Part shown: piece by piece, positions 48,470 through 56,776 of the stretch | Numbering within the stretch: the stretch's first letter is position 1 | How the letters are laid out: the number at the start of each line of letters is the position of its first letter | From: Candidatus Latescibacterota bacterium | GTDB lineage: Bacteria > Latescibacterota > UBA2968 > UBA8231 | Length of the DNA stretch: 64,000 bases | Reading direction: 5' to 3' | Assembly (NCBI GenBank): GCA_022820485.1 | Contig: JAJEFJ010000096.1 | Coordinates: forward strand, 62,001 to 126,000 | The notes under the pieces: generated by a model | Seen by the model: the letters and a program-made list of their open reading frames with translations, nothing else | Databases searched by the model: none | What the model was told of the DNA's origin: nothing | Made by a program: the position numbers and the translations under genes

Positions 48470-48610
48470 ATGAGAGGAATTTTTCGGCTCTTTGTGTGCT
48501 CGGCTGTGATGTTGTGTGGCGGCCTACTCGCCATTCGCCTGCTCTACAACGTATCGTGGCGCGAATCCTTCGAGATTGCCAACTGCTTCATTGAGGATTT
48601 GCTCGGGTGA
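48470..48610 (+). CDS. 46-residue single-pass membrane protein coupled to aroE
   Basis: Starts at ATG 48470 with a perfect GGAGGAG site at 48456-48462 and ends in TGA overlapping the aroE GTG (48607-48610). The product starts MRGIFRLFVCSAVML and has one membrane helix (about residues 5-26), followed by a short polar tail (NVSWRESFEIANCFIEDL). It is too short for most gene finders. I recognise no family. The strong ribosome binding site and the overlap suggest at least that it drives translation of aroE, which lacks its own site. Confidence 0.6.
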   Translation: MRGIFRLFVCSAVMLCGGLLAIRLLYNVSWRESFEIANCFIEDLLG

Positions 48611-49455
48611 TTTCCGGGACGACGCGGGTGCTCGGCGTCATCGGCGACCCGGTCGCACACACAGCGTCGCCGGCTATGCACAACGCCGCGCTCAAGGCGC
48701 TGGACCTCGATTATGTGTACGCGGCGTTCCGCGTTGCTCCCGCAGCCTTGCCCCAAGCACTCGCCGGAATGCGCGCCTTCGGTATGGTCGGGTTGAATGT
48801 AACGGTGCCGCACAAGCAGGCCGTCATGGCGCATCTCGACGAGATTTCCGCCGAGGCTCAGAGCATTGGCGCGGTCAATACCATTGCCAACCGCGATGGT
48901 CGGCTCGTGGGGTACAACACCGACGCCTTTGGCATCGTGCAGAGCCTCAAGGCCGATGGCGGTTTGGACCCGTTGCCGCCCAAAGTCGCGCTCCTCGGAG
49001 CGGGTGGTGCGGCGCGGGCCGTGCTCTACGCGCTGCTGGCGCGGGAGGAAGTGGAGGAGGTGCTGCTGCTCAACCGTACGGTGGAAAAGGCCGCAGCACT
49101 CGCTGGAGACCTCGACAGCGAGAGTAGGGTGCGGGTTGGGTCGCTGGCAGAGACCGGGCCGATTGGGGACGCTGGTTTGCTCATCAACGCCACCGCGCTG
49201 GGGATGCACCCCCGCGACGACGTTTCGCCGCTGGCGGACCCATCGTGCCTACACGAGCACATGCTGGTCGCCGACATTGTGTACAACCCGCTGGAGACCG
49301 TGCTCATGCGGCAGGCTACAGCCGCTGGGGCCTCCGCGATCAACGGCTTGGGTATGCTCGCTTGGCAGGGCGCGCGTTCATTTGAAATATGGACGGGTAT
49401 CGAGCCGCCGGTCGAGGCGATGATTGCGGCCGCACTGGAGCATTTTCCCCAGTAG
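48607..49455 (+). CDS. aroE: Shikimate dehydrogenase
   Basis: NADPH-dependent reduction of 3-dehydroshikimate. Substrate site: VIGDPVAHTASPAMHN (usually HSxSP; here Thr replaces the first Ser), catalytic Lys in VNVTVPHKQAV, Asp in GYNTDAFG. Cofactor site: LLGAGGAARAVLYALL (residues about 128-143) and NRTVEKA. The C-terminal GMLAWQGARSFEIWTG is typical. Length 282 aa. GTG start overlapping the small membrane protein gene. Confidence 0.95.
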   Translation: MISGTTRVLGVIGDPVAHTASPAMHNAALKALDLDYVYAAFRVAPAALPQALAGMRAFGMVGLNVTVPHKQAVMAHLDEISAEAQSIGAVNTIANRDGRLVGYNTDAFGIVQSLKADGGLDPLPPKVALLGAGGAARAVLYALLAREEVEEVLLLNRTVEKAAALAGDLDSESRVRVGSLAETGPIGDAGLLINATALGMHPRDDVSPLADPSCLHEHMLVADIVYNPLETVLMRQATAAGASAINGLGMLAWQGARSFEIWTGIEPPVEAMIAAALEHFPQ

Positions 49456-49484
49456 GGCAACCCCCGTATGTTGTGATCACCCTA

Positions 49485-49512
49485 GTAGGGGCGGTTCGCG
49501 AACCGCCCCTAC
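49485..49512. repeat. 28-bp perfect palindromic intergenic repeat, copy 2
   Basis: GTAGGGGCGGTTCG and its exact reverse complement meet at 49498/49499, giving a perfect 28-bp palindrome in the 107-bp gap between aroE and argS. The copy at 42134 differs by a single base. As RNA it would form a very stable hairpin, but no T tract follows, so an intrinsic terminator is unlikely. Confidence 0.85.
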
Positions 49513-49562
49513 ACACCGCGTAACATCAGTTAGAAAACAAAGACAAACAACCTAGATAACGC

Positions 49563-51278
49563 ATGATAACCGAATCATTAGAAACGCGCATTAGCGCGGC
49601 GCTGGTCCGAGCAGGCGCACCCGCGGATTCACCGGCTCTTGTCGGCCCGGCGACTCGCCCGGAGTTTGGCGACTATCAGGCCAATGGCGTGATGGCTGTG
49701 GCCAAAAAGCTGAAGAGCAATCCTCGCGCACTCGCCGCTCAGGTCGTGGAGGAACTGGATCTGGAGGACATAGCCGCGTCCGTAGATATCGCCGGACCGG
49801 GCTTTATCAATATCCATCTCAAAGGCGAGTGGCTGGCCGCGCAGTTGGGGAACGTGCTGGCCGATTCGCGGCTCGGCGTGCCTAAGGATACGACGCAAAA
49901 GGTCGTACTCGATTACTCGCATCCCAACTTGGCCAAGGAAATGCACATCGGCCATCTGCGCAGCACGGTTATCGGCGACGCCATCGCCCGCGTCCTCGAA
50001 TTTTCGGGCCACGAGGTCGTGCGCCACAATCACGTGGGAGACTGGGGAACGCAGTTTGGGATGCTGATCGCCCACTTGGACGAGCTTGCGGATCCAGCCA
50101 CGGAATTGGCCGATCTAGAAATTTTCTACCAATCGGCGCGTCAGCGCTTTGACCAGGACGAGGCGTTCGCCGATCTGTCGCGAGAATACGTGGTCAAGCT
50201 GCAAAGCGGCGACCCGCACGTGCTGCGGATGTGGCAGCAGTTCATCGACGAGTCGCTTGCCCACGGCCAGCGCATATACGACGCGCTGGGAGTCAGTCTC
50301 AAGCCCGAAGACGTGCAGGGAGAGAGCGCGTACAACGACGATTTACCTCGCGTAGTCGAGGATTTGCGGGATAAGGGTTTGCTCGTGGAGTCCAACGGCG
50401 CGCAGTGCGTCTTCTTGGAGGAATTCAAAAACAAGGACGGCCAAATCACGCCGGTGATCGTACAGAAGTCGGACGGCGGCTATCTCTATGCGACGAGCGA
50501 CCTCGCGGCTGTGCGCTATCGGGCTGGTGCGCTTGCTGCCGACCGCATCCTCTACATCGTGGATGCGCGCCAGTCGCTTCACTTGCAGCAGGTCTTTGCG
50601 GTGGCGCGGGCGGCTGGGTACGCGCCTGAGACAACCGCTTTGGAGCACCACGAGTTTGGCGCGATTTTAGGCGCGGACAACCGGCCGTTTAAGACGCGGG
50701 TCGGTGGCACAGTCAAACTAATGGACGTGTTGGAGGAGGGCGTGGCGCGGGCCTTTGCCCAAGTGAGCGAGAAAAATCCCGACATGGACGAGGCCGAGCG
50801 GCGGCAGATCGCCCGCGTGATTGGCATTGGCAGCATCAAGTACATGGAGCTGTCGTTCAACCGCACCTCAGACTACGTGTTCGATTGGGACAGGATGCTG
50901 GCCCTCGACGGCAACACTGCTCCGTACATGCTCTATTCGTACGCCCGCATCAAGAGCATGTTCCGCCGCGCTGGCGTGGATGAAGATGTGCTCGACGGAA
51001 CCATAACTGTCGGCGAAAAGGCCGAGAGTGTGCTCGCCATCAAACTGTTGCAGTTTCCCGAAGTGGTCGCGGCCGTGGCCCACCAGTGCTATCCGCACGT
51101 GCTCTGCAATTACCTCTACGAGCTGGCCGACGCCTTTATGAAGTTCTACGAGCAGTGCCCGGTTCTCCGTGCGGACGAGCCGGTGCGGACGAGTCGGCTG
51201 CTGCTAGCACTGCTGACCGCGCGCATTGTGCGCCAGGGTCTCGACTTGCTCGGCATTGAGACGCTTGAACGGATGTGA
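49563..51278 (+). CDS. argS: Arginyl-tRNA synthetase
   Basis: Charges tRNA-Arg; class I synthetase that needs the tRNA for activation. The 571-residue protein has an N-terminal Add-1 domain (residues 1-90), HIGH motif in HPNLAKEMHIGHLRSTVIGD, GDWGTQFGMLI, DARQSLHLQQVF, and the anticodon-binding DALR domain (APYMLYSYARIKSMFRRA to the C-terminus). A canonical KMSKS is replaced by the usual ArgS variant region (FKTRVGGTVKLMDVL). It interrupts the shikimate genes between aroE and aroK. Confidence 0.96.
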   Translation: MITESLETRISAALVRAGAPADSPALVGPATRPEFGDYQANGVMAVAKKLKSNPRALAAQVVEELDLEDIAASVDIAGPGFINIHLKGEWLAAQLGNVLADSRLGVPKDTTQKVVLDYSHPNLAKEMHIGHLRSTVIGDAIARVLEFSGHEVVRHNHVGDWGTQFGMLIAHLDELADPATELADLEIFYQSARQRFDQDEAFADLSREYVVKLQSGDPHVLRMWQQFIDESLAHGQRIYDALGVSLKPEDVQGESAYNDDLPRVVEDLRDKGLLVESNGAQCVFLEEFKNKDGQITPVIVQKSDGGYLYATSDLAAVRYRAGALAADRILYIVDARQSLHLQQVFAVARAAGYAPETTALEHHEFGAILGADNRPFKTRVGGTVKLMDVLEEGVARAFAQVSEKNPDMDEAERRQIARVIGIGSIKYMELSFNRTSDYVFDWDRMLALDGNTAPYMLYSYARIKSMFRRAGVDEDVLDGTITVGEKAESVLAIKLLQFPEVVAAVAHQCYPHVLCNYLYELADAFMKFYEQCPVLRADEPVRTSRLLLALLTARIVRQGLDLLGIETLERM

Positions 51279-51291
51279 GGCGTGGACCGTG

Positions 51292-51822
51292 ATGGAAGGA
51301 CCGATATTTCTGACGGGTTTTATGGGCGTGGGCAAGACCCGGGTCGGGCGCATTTTGGCGCAGGAGCTAGGGCGTTGCTTTTTGGATACCGACCGGATGA
51401 TTGAACAGCGCGCTGGCAAGACGATTGCGGAGATTTTCGCCGACGAAGGCGAGGCGCACTTCCGCCAGCTAGAGCGCGCCTGCGTCCTCGAAACCTGCCA
51501 GCGCCCGGATGCCGTCGTGGCCTTGGGCGGCGGGGCGATCACCCGCGCCGATAACGTCGAGGCCGTGCGCTGCGCTGGTGTGTTGGTGTGCCTCAAGGCC
51601 GACGTGGATACGATTTTTGCCCGCGTCAGGCGTCGCTCTAACCGGCCCCTGCTCGCCGGGTTGGACCCGCAGGCGCAGCGCGCCAAAATAGAATCCCTGC
51701 TCCGCGAGCGCGCTCCTTTTTACGACCAAGCCCACATTGAGTTGCACACCTCGCAGGTGCAGACGCCTGAGGACACGGCCGGGAAACTCCGCGACTTACT
51801 GGAGAGCTATGCAAAGAATTGA
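51292..51822 (+). CDS. aroK: Shikimate kinase
   Basis: Phosphorylates shikimate with ATP. P-loop GFMGVGKTRVG (residues 9-19), substrate-binding DTDRMIE (about 32-38), the Arg in FRQLERACV, LGGGAITRADN, and the lid Arg in RRRSNRPLLAG. Length 176 aa. The ATG at 51292 follows argS by 13 bp; GTG three bases upstream is possible. The next gene, aroB, starts inside its last 14 bp. Confidence 0.94.
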   Translation: MEGPIFLTGFMGVGKTRVGRILAQELGRCFLDTDRMIEQRAGKTIAEIFADEGEAHFRQLERACVLETCQRPDAVVALGGGAITRADNVEAVRCAGVLVCLKADVDTIFARVRRRSNRPLLAGLDPQAQRAKIESLLRERAPFYDQAHIELHTSQVQTPEDTAGKLRDLLESYAKN

Positions 51823-52912
51823 CTTAGACATCCGAGGGGCTGCATACCCCATTTTCGTCGGCCACGATATCTTAGGGGAACTAGGGCCGCGCTGCCGAGA
51901 TTTGGCTTTGGGCCGGCAGGTCGCGCTAGTGAGCGACGAGGTCGTGGCCGCGCGCTATCTGCAACCTGCGGGGGAGAGTTTGCGCGCCGCTGGGTTTGAG
52001 GTGTTGGAGATTGTCTATGCCGGGGGCGAGGAGGCTAAGAACCTGCACGGGGCCGAGGGCATTTTCGGGCAGATGATCGAAGCCGGGTTCGACCGCGGCG
52101 ATTGGGTCGTGGCCCTCGGCGGGGGCGTAGTCGGCGACATGGCGGGCTTTGTGGCCTCTACCTATTTGCGCGGCGTGCCCTATGTGCAGGTGCCGACGAC
52201 CATTGTCGCGCAGGTGGATTCGAGCATCGGCGGCAAGACGGGGGTCAACCACGCGCTGGGCAAAAACCTGATCGGCACCTTTCACCAGCCGCGCTTGGTC
52301 TTGGCCGACACCAATGCACTGCATTCGCTGCCGAGGCGGGAGCGGGTCGCGGGCATGGCCGAGGTGGTCAAACACGGGCTGATCCGCGACGCTGCGCTCT
52401 TCGCCTTTTTGGAGGAGCACTTGGAGGAAGTCGTGGATATGGCGCTGGCGCCGGAGACCTTGGACTGGCTGATCGGTCGGAATGTGGAGATCAAGGCCGA
52501 GGTGGTGGCTGCCGACGAGAAGGAACAGGGTTTGCGGGCCATTCTCAATTACGGACACACCATTGGACACGCGATTGAGGCCGCCACGGACTACGGCCGC
52601 TATCGGCACGGGGAGGCGATAATTTTGGGCTTAATCGCCGCGGGCGAAATCGCCTGCCGCGAGGGGTTTTGGCCCGAAGCGGAAAGACAGCGGCAGGATG
52701 AGTTGCTGGAGCGGTTGGGGGTGCCCGAGGGGTTGGCCGAGGTGGATGCGGAGCGGATTTTGGTCTGTGCCAAGGCCGACAAAAAGCGAGTGGATGGACA
52801 GTTGCGGTTCGTGCTGGGTCGGCGGATTGGGGAGGTGGAGGTCGTGGAGGGCATAACCGATGACACGGTGCGCGCAGCCATTGCATACGCGCAGCGGTTT
52901 TGCGAGGCATGA
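51809..52912 (+). CDS. aroB: 3-Dehydroquinate synthase
   Basis: Cyclises DAHP to 3-dehydroquinate with NAD and a divalent metal. Key segments: GGGVVGDMAGFVASTYLRGV (NAD loop), PTTIVAQVDSSIGGKTGVN, GMAEVVKHGLIRD (metal Glu), and the metal His residues in NYGHTIGHAIE and YRHGEAI. Length 367 aa. ATG 51809 overlaps aroK by 14 bp. DAHP synthase, 3-dehydroquinase and chorismate synthase are not in the window. Confidence 0.95.
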   Translation: MQRIDLDIRGAAYPIFVGHDILGELGPRCRDLALGRQVALVSDEVVAARYLQPAGESLRAAGFEVLEIVYAGGEEAKNLHGAEGIFGQMIEAGFDRGDWVVALGGGVVGDMAGFVASTYLRGVPYVQVPTTIVAQVDSSIGGKTGVNHALGKNLIGTFHQPRLVLADTNALHSLPRRERVAGMAEVVKHGLIRDAALFAFLEEHLEEVVDMALAPETLDWLIGRNVEIKAEVVAADEKEQGLRAILNYGHTIGHAIEAATDYGRYRHGEAIILGLIAAGEIACREGFWPEAERQRQDELLERLGVPEGLAEVDAERILVCAKADKKRVDGQLRFVLGRRIGEVEVVEGITDDTVRAAIAYAQRFCEA

Positions 52913-52913
52913 T

Positions 52914-54233
52914 ATGAGCGAAAACCAACCCCACAAAGTCCACCTAGTCAGCTTAGGGTGCCCGAAAAACACGGTTGATTCCGAACGGATGCAGGGGCTT
53001 TTGCAGGGCCATGCCTATCAGATGACGGACGCGCCGGAAGAAGCGGACGTGGTGGTGGTTAATACTTGCGGCTTTATCGAACCGGCCAAAGAAGAATCCC
53101 TCGCCGCGATTATGGATGCGCATCGGCTCAAGCAAGAGGGTCAGTGCGAGGGGGTGATCGTCACGGGGTGTCTATCGACGCGCTACTACGAGGAGCTAGC
53201 GCAGGAGTTGGTGGAAGCCGACAAGCTGCTGACGATCGCCGACGAGGCCGACATCGTCCGCCACGTTGACGAGGTGTTGGACGTCCAGCGGCCCGGTTAC
53301 TTGGCTAGCTTGCCGCGGACTTCGCTGACGCCTAAGCACTGGGCGTATCTGCGCATATCGGACGGCTGCGATCACCAATGCGCCTTTTGCGCCATTCCCG
53401 CCATTCGCGGGCGGCACGTGAGCGAGCCGGTCGAACAGCTCGTGGCCGAGGCCGAGCGGCTGGCTGCGGAGGGGGTGCGGGAGCTGGTCTTGGTCTCGCA
53501 GGATTCAGTGCGCTACGGGGCCGACCTCTACGGCCGGCCGCAGCTCGTGCGCCTTTTGCAAGCGCTCGCCGAGGTGGAGGGCATTGAGTGGATGCGCTTG
53601 ATGTACACTTATCCGGCATTTTGGACCGAGGAACTGATTGACTTCTACGCCACGTGCGACAAGATGTGTCGGTACATCGACATGCCGCTGCAACACATTT
53701 CCGACCCGGTGCTCAAGCGCATGAAGCGGGCGACGACGCGCCAAAAGACGCTCGATTTGTTGGCGCGATTGCAGGAGCGGCTGCCGGGGGCTGGGCTGCG
53801 CTCGACGTTCATCGTCGGCTTTCCCGGGGAAACTGAGGACGATTTTGCCGCCTTGCTGGAATTCGTGGCTGAGACGCGCTTCGACTATGCGACTGGCTTT
53901 CTCTACTCGCCGGAAGATGGGACTTCGGCGTATGCGCTCGGCGATTCGGTCAGCGAGGAGGTCAAGCAGGAGCGCTACAGCCGCCTGACGCAATTGCAGG
54001 AGCGCGTGGGCACGGAGAAAAACGACGAGCTTGTCGGCACGCGGCAGGTGGTCTTGGTCGATGCGCGCGTGGGGGAGGCGTGCTATGGGCGGATGGAGCG
54101 CGACGCTCCGGAAATCGACGGCCAAGTAGTAATCGCCGAGGGCACACCTCCGGCGGGTTCTTTCGTCGAAGTGGAGATCACCGCAGCCGCACCTTACGAG
54201 TTGAGTGCTAGGGTAGTGGGAGAGCCGCGTTGA
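52914..54233 (+). CDS. rimO: Ribosomal protein S12 methylthiotransferase
   Basis: Radical SAM enzyme that adds a methylthio group to an Asp of ribosomal protein S12. The N-terminal UPF0004 domain has three cluster Cys (LGCPKN, NTCGFI, TGCLSTRY), the radical SAM core has CDHQCAFCAIP, and a TRAM domain closes the protein (about 375-439). LVLVSQDSVRYG and the DMPLQHISDPVLKRMKR segment favour RimO over MiaB. Begins 1 bp after the aroB stop; the next gene overlaps its stop by 4 bp. Confidence 0.94.
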   Translation: MSENQPHKVHLVSLGCPKNTVDSERMQGLLQGHAYQMTDAPEEADVVVVNTCGFIEPAKEESLAAIMDAHRLKQEGQCEGVIVTGCLSTRYYEELAQELVEADKLLTIADEADIVRHVDEVLDVQRPGYLASLPRTSLTPKHWAYLRISDGCDHQCAFCAIPAIRGRHVSEPVEQLVAEAERLAAEGVRELVLVSQDSVRYGADLYGRPQLVRLLQALAEVEGIEWMRLMYTYPAFWTEELIDFYATCDKMCRYIDMPLQHISDPVLKRMKRATTRQKTLDLLARLQERLPGAGLRSTFIVGFPGETEDDFAALLEFVAETRFDYATGFLYSPEDGTSAYALGDSVSEEVKQERYSRLTQLQERVGTEKNDELVGTRQVVLVDARVGEACYGRMERDAPEIDGQVVIAEGTPPAGSFVEVEITAAAPYELSARVVGEPR

Positions 54234-54547
54234 ACAAGGCGAGACCACGAGACATCGCCGTGGATGGCCGGGCCGGCGAGTTGGTCATCGGGTGGAGCGA
54301 TGGCCGCGAGAGTCGCTACAGCTTGGAAGGGTTGCGGCGCGATTGTCCCTGCGCCTACTGTCGGGAATTGCGCGACGCGAGCGAGGGCGGGTTGACGCTC
54401 TTGCAGCCCGAGGCGGTGTCAGCTACGGCCGAGGTGCGGGGGGTTAGCTACGTCGGGCGCTACGGCATTCGCATTGAATGGGCCGACGGGCACGACCACG
54501 GCATTTATACGTTTGAGTTTTTTCGCGCGCTAGACGCGGGGGGATGA
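54230..54547 (+). CDS. DUF971 (GBBH-like N-terminal) protein
   Basis: The 105-residue protein is one DUF971 domain: LVIGWSDGRESRYSLEGLRRDCPCAYCREL, with a CxxC pair (Cys-Ala-Tyr-Cys) that could hold zinc, followed by VGRYGIRIEWADGHDHGIYTFEFFRAL. In eukaryotic gamma-butyrobetaine hydroxylase the equivalent domain binds zinc; stand-alone bacterial members have been linked to Fe-S cluster or Mrp-related functions, but the role is not settled. TTG start overlapping the rimO stop. Followed by an intrinsic terminator, so it ends the long operon. Confidence 0.85.
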   Translation: MNKARPRDIAVDGRAGELVIGWSDGRESRYSLEGLRRDCPCAYCRELRDASEGGLTLLQPEAVSATAEVRGVSYVGRYGIRIEWADGHDHGIYTFEFFRALDAGG

Positions 54548-54573
54548 GGTAAGGCGGGTTTTGGGAAGCGAGC

Positions 54574-54600
54574 GACCACTCCTAGCGGGGTGGTTCTTTT
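54574..54600 (+). terminator. Intrinsic terminator closing the aro/rimO run
   Basis: Arms 54575-54582 (ACCACTCC) and 54587-54594 (GGGGTGGT) pair over 8 bp with one T-G wobble around a TAGC loop, followed by TCTTTT (54595-54600). Lies 27 bp after the DUF971 stop. Confidence 0.7.
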
Positions 54601-54601
54601 G

Positions 54602-54669
54602 TGCCGCTTGACGAACCGGAACGTCGCGGGGCGCGGGCGATCCATTGTTCGGCGAGGAGGAGGCCGAGG
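54602..54669. repeat. Left copy of a direct repeat (copy of a BatA-like gene 3' end)
   Basis: This 68-bp non-coding stretch matches 56780-56849, the last codons of the minus-strand BatA-like gene, apart from a 2-bp G deletion and a few substitutions. The deletion would shift the reading frame, so it is a remnant and not a gene end in use. It begins right after the terminator T tract. Confidence 0.8.
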
Positions 54670-54726
54670 TGTTTATGTACATATCTGGCAACAGGCCATC
54701 AGTGGTGAATTTGCGAGGGTAGTGTA

Positions 54727-55881
54727 ATGAGTCAAGAACCCATACGGCTGGTCAGTGCAGAATGGGACCGGGAACTGACGGCGGCTATCCACGCGGATCC
54801 CAGCGAGCTACGCATCATCTGTCCGTTCATTAAGAAAGGTGCACTTGAATATCTCCTGTCGCATCGTCCCGGTGACGTTCAAGTGATTACCCGATTCAAT
54901 CTGGACGATTTCGCTAACGGTGTCAGTGATGTCGAAGCCCTGCGAATGCTACTCGACGATGGTGCCAGCGTCCGAGGTGTCCAGAACCTCCATGCTAAGT
55001 TATATCTCTTCGGGACAAGCCGAGTGATCATTACGTCGGCCAATCTGACAGAGGCCGCGCTCACCCGAAACCAAGAGTTCGGTGTTGTCGCCGAAGACGA
55101 AGCCGTCATAGCGGACTGCCAAAGCTATTTTGACGGGCTTTGGCAGCGCGGCAAGGACTTATCTCGAGATCTACTCGATAGCTGGGCGGCAACTGTTACC
55201 CAGCACCGTGCGGCTGTTGGGAGGCCCAATCGCGCGAAAGGGCTCGGCGATTTCGGCGCGAAGGTGAGGCTTGCGGCCCCACAATCCGTTCCTCTTCCCG
55301 CTACCGTGGCGGATGGAGACCAAGCCTTCATCAAGTTTCTCGGCAACAGTCATGAGCGGGTCCCTGTTTCTTACCCTATTATCGAGGTGATCAAACACGA
55401 GGGTTGCCATGAGGTCCTCGCCTATCCCGTGACCAAACGCCCTAGGAGTGTCAAAGACGGTGCAGTCATGTTTATGGCACGATTCACGGACGAGCGCGAT
55501 ATACGAATTTTGGGTCGCGCCGTCGGCATGAAGCATCATCCGGACCGGGACAACGCGTCAGACGAGGACATTGATCTTCGCTCGTGGAGAGAAAAGTATT
55601 CGAGGTATATCCGAGTGGATCGCGCCGAGTTCGTTGATGGGACCATAGCCAACGGCATCTCGCTGAACGAGTTGATGTGTGAACTCAAGAGCGATTCATT
55701 TGCGTCGACCCAGCGTAATGCAGCACGCGACACCGGCAACACGAATCCTCGGCGTGCATATGGGCAGCAACCAGCCGTCGAACTTTCTCCGCAAGGGATT
55801 TCTTGGCTCGGCGAGCGGCTCCAAGCGGCGTTCGACGCACACGGCAAAGTTCCTCAGGACACGCTCGACCAAATCGACTGA
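54727..55881 (+). CDS. Phospholipase-D-like (HKD) domain protein
   Basis: The 384-residue protein has a single PLD-like domain in residues 1-150: LRIICPFIKKGALEYLL, VQVITRFNLDDFANG, and the HKD-type motif HAKLYLFGTSRVIITSANLT. His and Lys are present, but the usual Asp after HxK(x)4 is Gly. One motif per chain implies a dimeric active site, as in Nuc or BfiI-type nucleases. Residues 200-384 form a domain I do not recognise. PLD-family nucleases are common in restriction and phage-defence systems, but a helicase or methylase partner is missing here. ATG after GAGGGTAGTGTA; it is the only plus-strand gene in the putative insertion. Confidence 0.75.
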   Translation: MSQEPIRLVSAEWDRELTAAIHADPSELRIICPFIKKGALEYLLSHRPGDVQVITRFNLDDFANGVSDVEALRMLLDDGASVRGVQNLHAKLYLFGTSRVIITSANLTEAALTRNQEFGVVAEDEAVIADCQSYFDGLWQRGKDLSRDLLDSWAATVTQHRAAVGRPNRAKGLGDFGAKVRLAAPQSVPLPATVADGDQAFIKFLGNSHERVPVSYPIIEVIKHEGCHEVLAYPVTKRPRSVKDGAVMFMARFTDERDIRILGRAVGMKHHPDRDNASDEDIDLRSWREKYSRYIRVDRAEFVDGTIANGISLNELMCELKSDSFASTQRNAARDTGNTNPRRAYGQQPAVELSPQGISWLGERLQAAFDAHGKVPQDTLDQID

Positions 55882-55897
55882 CGACTTCGGAGATTTT

Positions 55898-56299
55898 TTA
55901 TATAGCGGGATATAAGGTTCGACCAGCCAGCATTGCAAGTGCTGTAGCTGTGGCACTTGTAATATCTCCAAAAATACCGGCGTGGGACTCATCGTTGATA
56001 GAGGGCAAATGCTTTATGGATAGAGTATCCCCGACGGCTTTGGCAGCTCCGACCTCCAGCACCGCAAATCGACCATTCGATTTAACTTTATAACCCTTGC
56101 GGCGAAACACCTCTCGAACTTCCTCAATAGCATCACCCAAGTCGGCCTTATCGAAGTACTCAAGCCAGTTGACCGAGAGGTGTTTTTCGCCCTTCCGTGG
56201 CAAGAAGGCGGCAGGTAACAGCATTCCGTTCTGGCCCATGTGCGATGGCTTGCAGTACCGCGAGATGTGGTCGTTATCGGGAAGCGGCCGGTTATTCAT
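55898..56299 (-). CDS. Uncharacterised 133-residue protein (second gene of unknown pair)
   Basis: The protein starts MNNRPLPDNDHISRYCKPSH and contains LSVNWLEYFDKADLGDAIEEV, GYKVKSNGRFAVLEVG and a late DESHAGIFG segment. I recall similar uncharacterised bacterial proteins with a DxxHxxRYC(K/R)P start, a SVNWLEY motif and a SHAGIFG motif, but no function. The many conserved His, Asp and Cys residues could be catalytic. Its start overlaps the stop of the upstream gene by 8 bp, so the two are one translationally coupled operon. Convergent with the PLD gene, 16 bp away. Confidence 0.6.
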   Translation of the reverse strand: MNNRPLPDNDHISRYCKPSHMGQNGMLLPAAFLPRKGEKHLSVNWLEYFDKADLGDAIEEVREVFRRKGYKVKSNGRFAVLEVGAAKAVGDTLSIKHLPSINDESHAGIFGDITSATATALAMLAGRTLYPAI

Positions 56300-56759
56300 C
56301 GAGACATGACCGCCCTAGAAGCGAGATGAACGACTGGACATTTTTCATGATCTCGTCCTTAGGCGACGTTCCGCTAGCGGTCTTTTGCTCGATTCCATAT
56401 TGGGCCGGTGCAGAGATGGCAGTGTACTGAATTTGCCCAGAGAGCAGGAAGTCCATGGCCAGGATACCATTGTGGGGGGGAAGCGACCATGCAATTTCTA
56501 CCAATCCGGCTGGAGTGACACCGATTTCTGGCTCGGGCAGTTGTCGTTCGCGTATCTCACTCATAAGGAAAATGGCCAGTGATCGCAGTGATTCAAGCTC
56601 CATGGGGGATTCTTCAGGATCATCCTCGACAAGCGTTCGGAGGTCGGTGAGGCGATCCGCGATCGCATCGAGATTGAACTGTCTGAGGATGTCAATAATC
56701 TCCTCAGGCGTGCTCGCGTTTTCGATCTGGGGCTGCCAAACGCGCGAGGTTACGGACAT
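56292..56759 (-). CDS. Uncharacterised 155-residue protein (first gene of unknown pair)
   Basis: I start it at the ATG 56759 (MSVTSRVWQPQIENASTPEE), preceded by AAGGAA at 6-7 nt; the frame stays open upstream only through the BatA-like gene. The N-terminal half is helical (IIDILRQFNLDAIADRLTDL, a segment rich in acidic residues, ESLRSLAIFLMSE). The C-terminal half looks like a beta sheet: IGVTPAGLVEIAW, GILAMDFLLSGQIQYTAISA. I recall this pattern as a companion of the SVNWLEY protein encoded just downstream, but no function is known to me. It carries no membrane segment. Confidence 0.6.
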   Translation of the reverse strand: MSVTSRVWQPQIENASTPEEIIDILRQFNLDAIADRLTDLRTLVEDDPEESPMELESLRSLAIFLMSEIRERQLPEPEIGVTPAGLVEIAWSLPPHNGILAMDFLLSGQIQYTAISAPAQYGIEQKTASGTSPKDEIMKNVQSFISLLGRSCLDE

Positions 56760-56776
56760 TATAATTCCTTTTAATT

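Noticed and set aside
49485..49512. Palindrome read as an intrinsic terminator between aroE and argS
   Set aside because: No T run follows on either strand, and a near-identical copy occurs elsewhere, so a dispersed repeat fits better.
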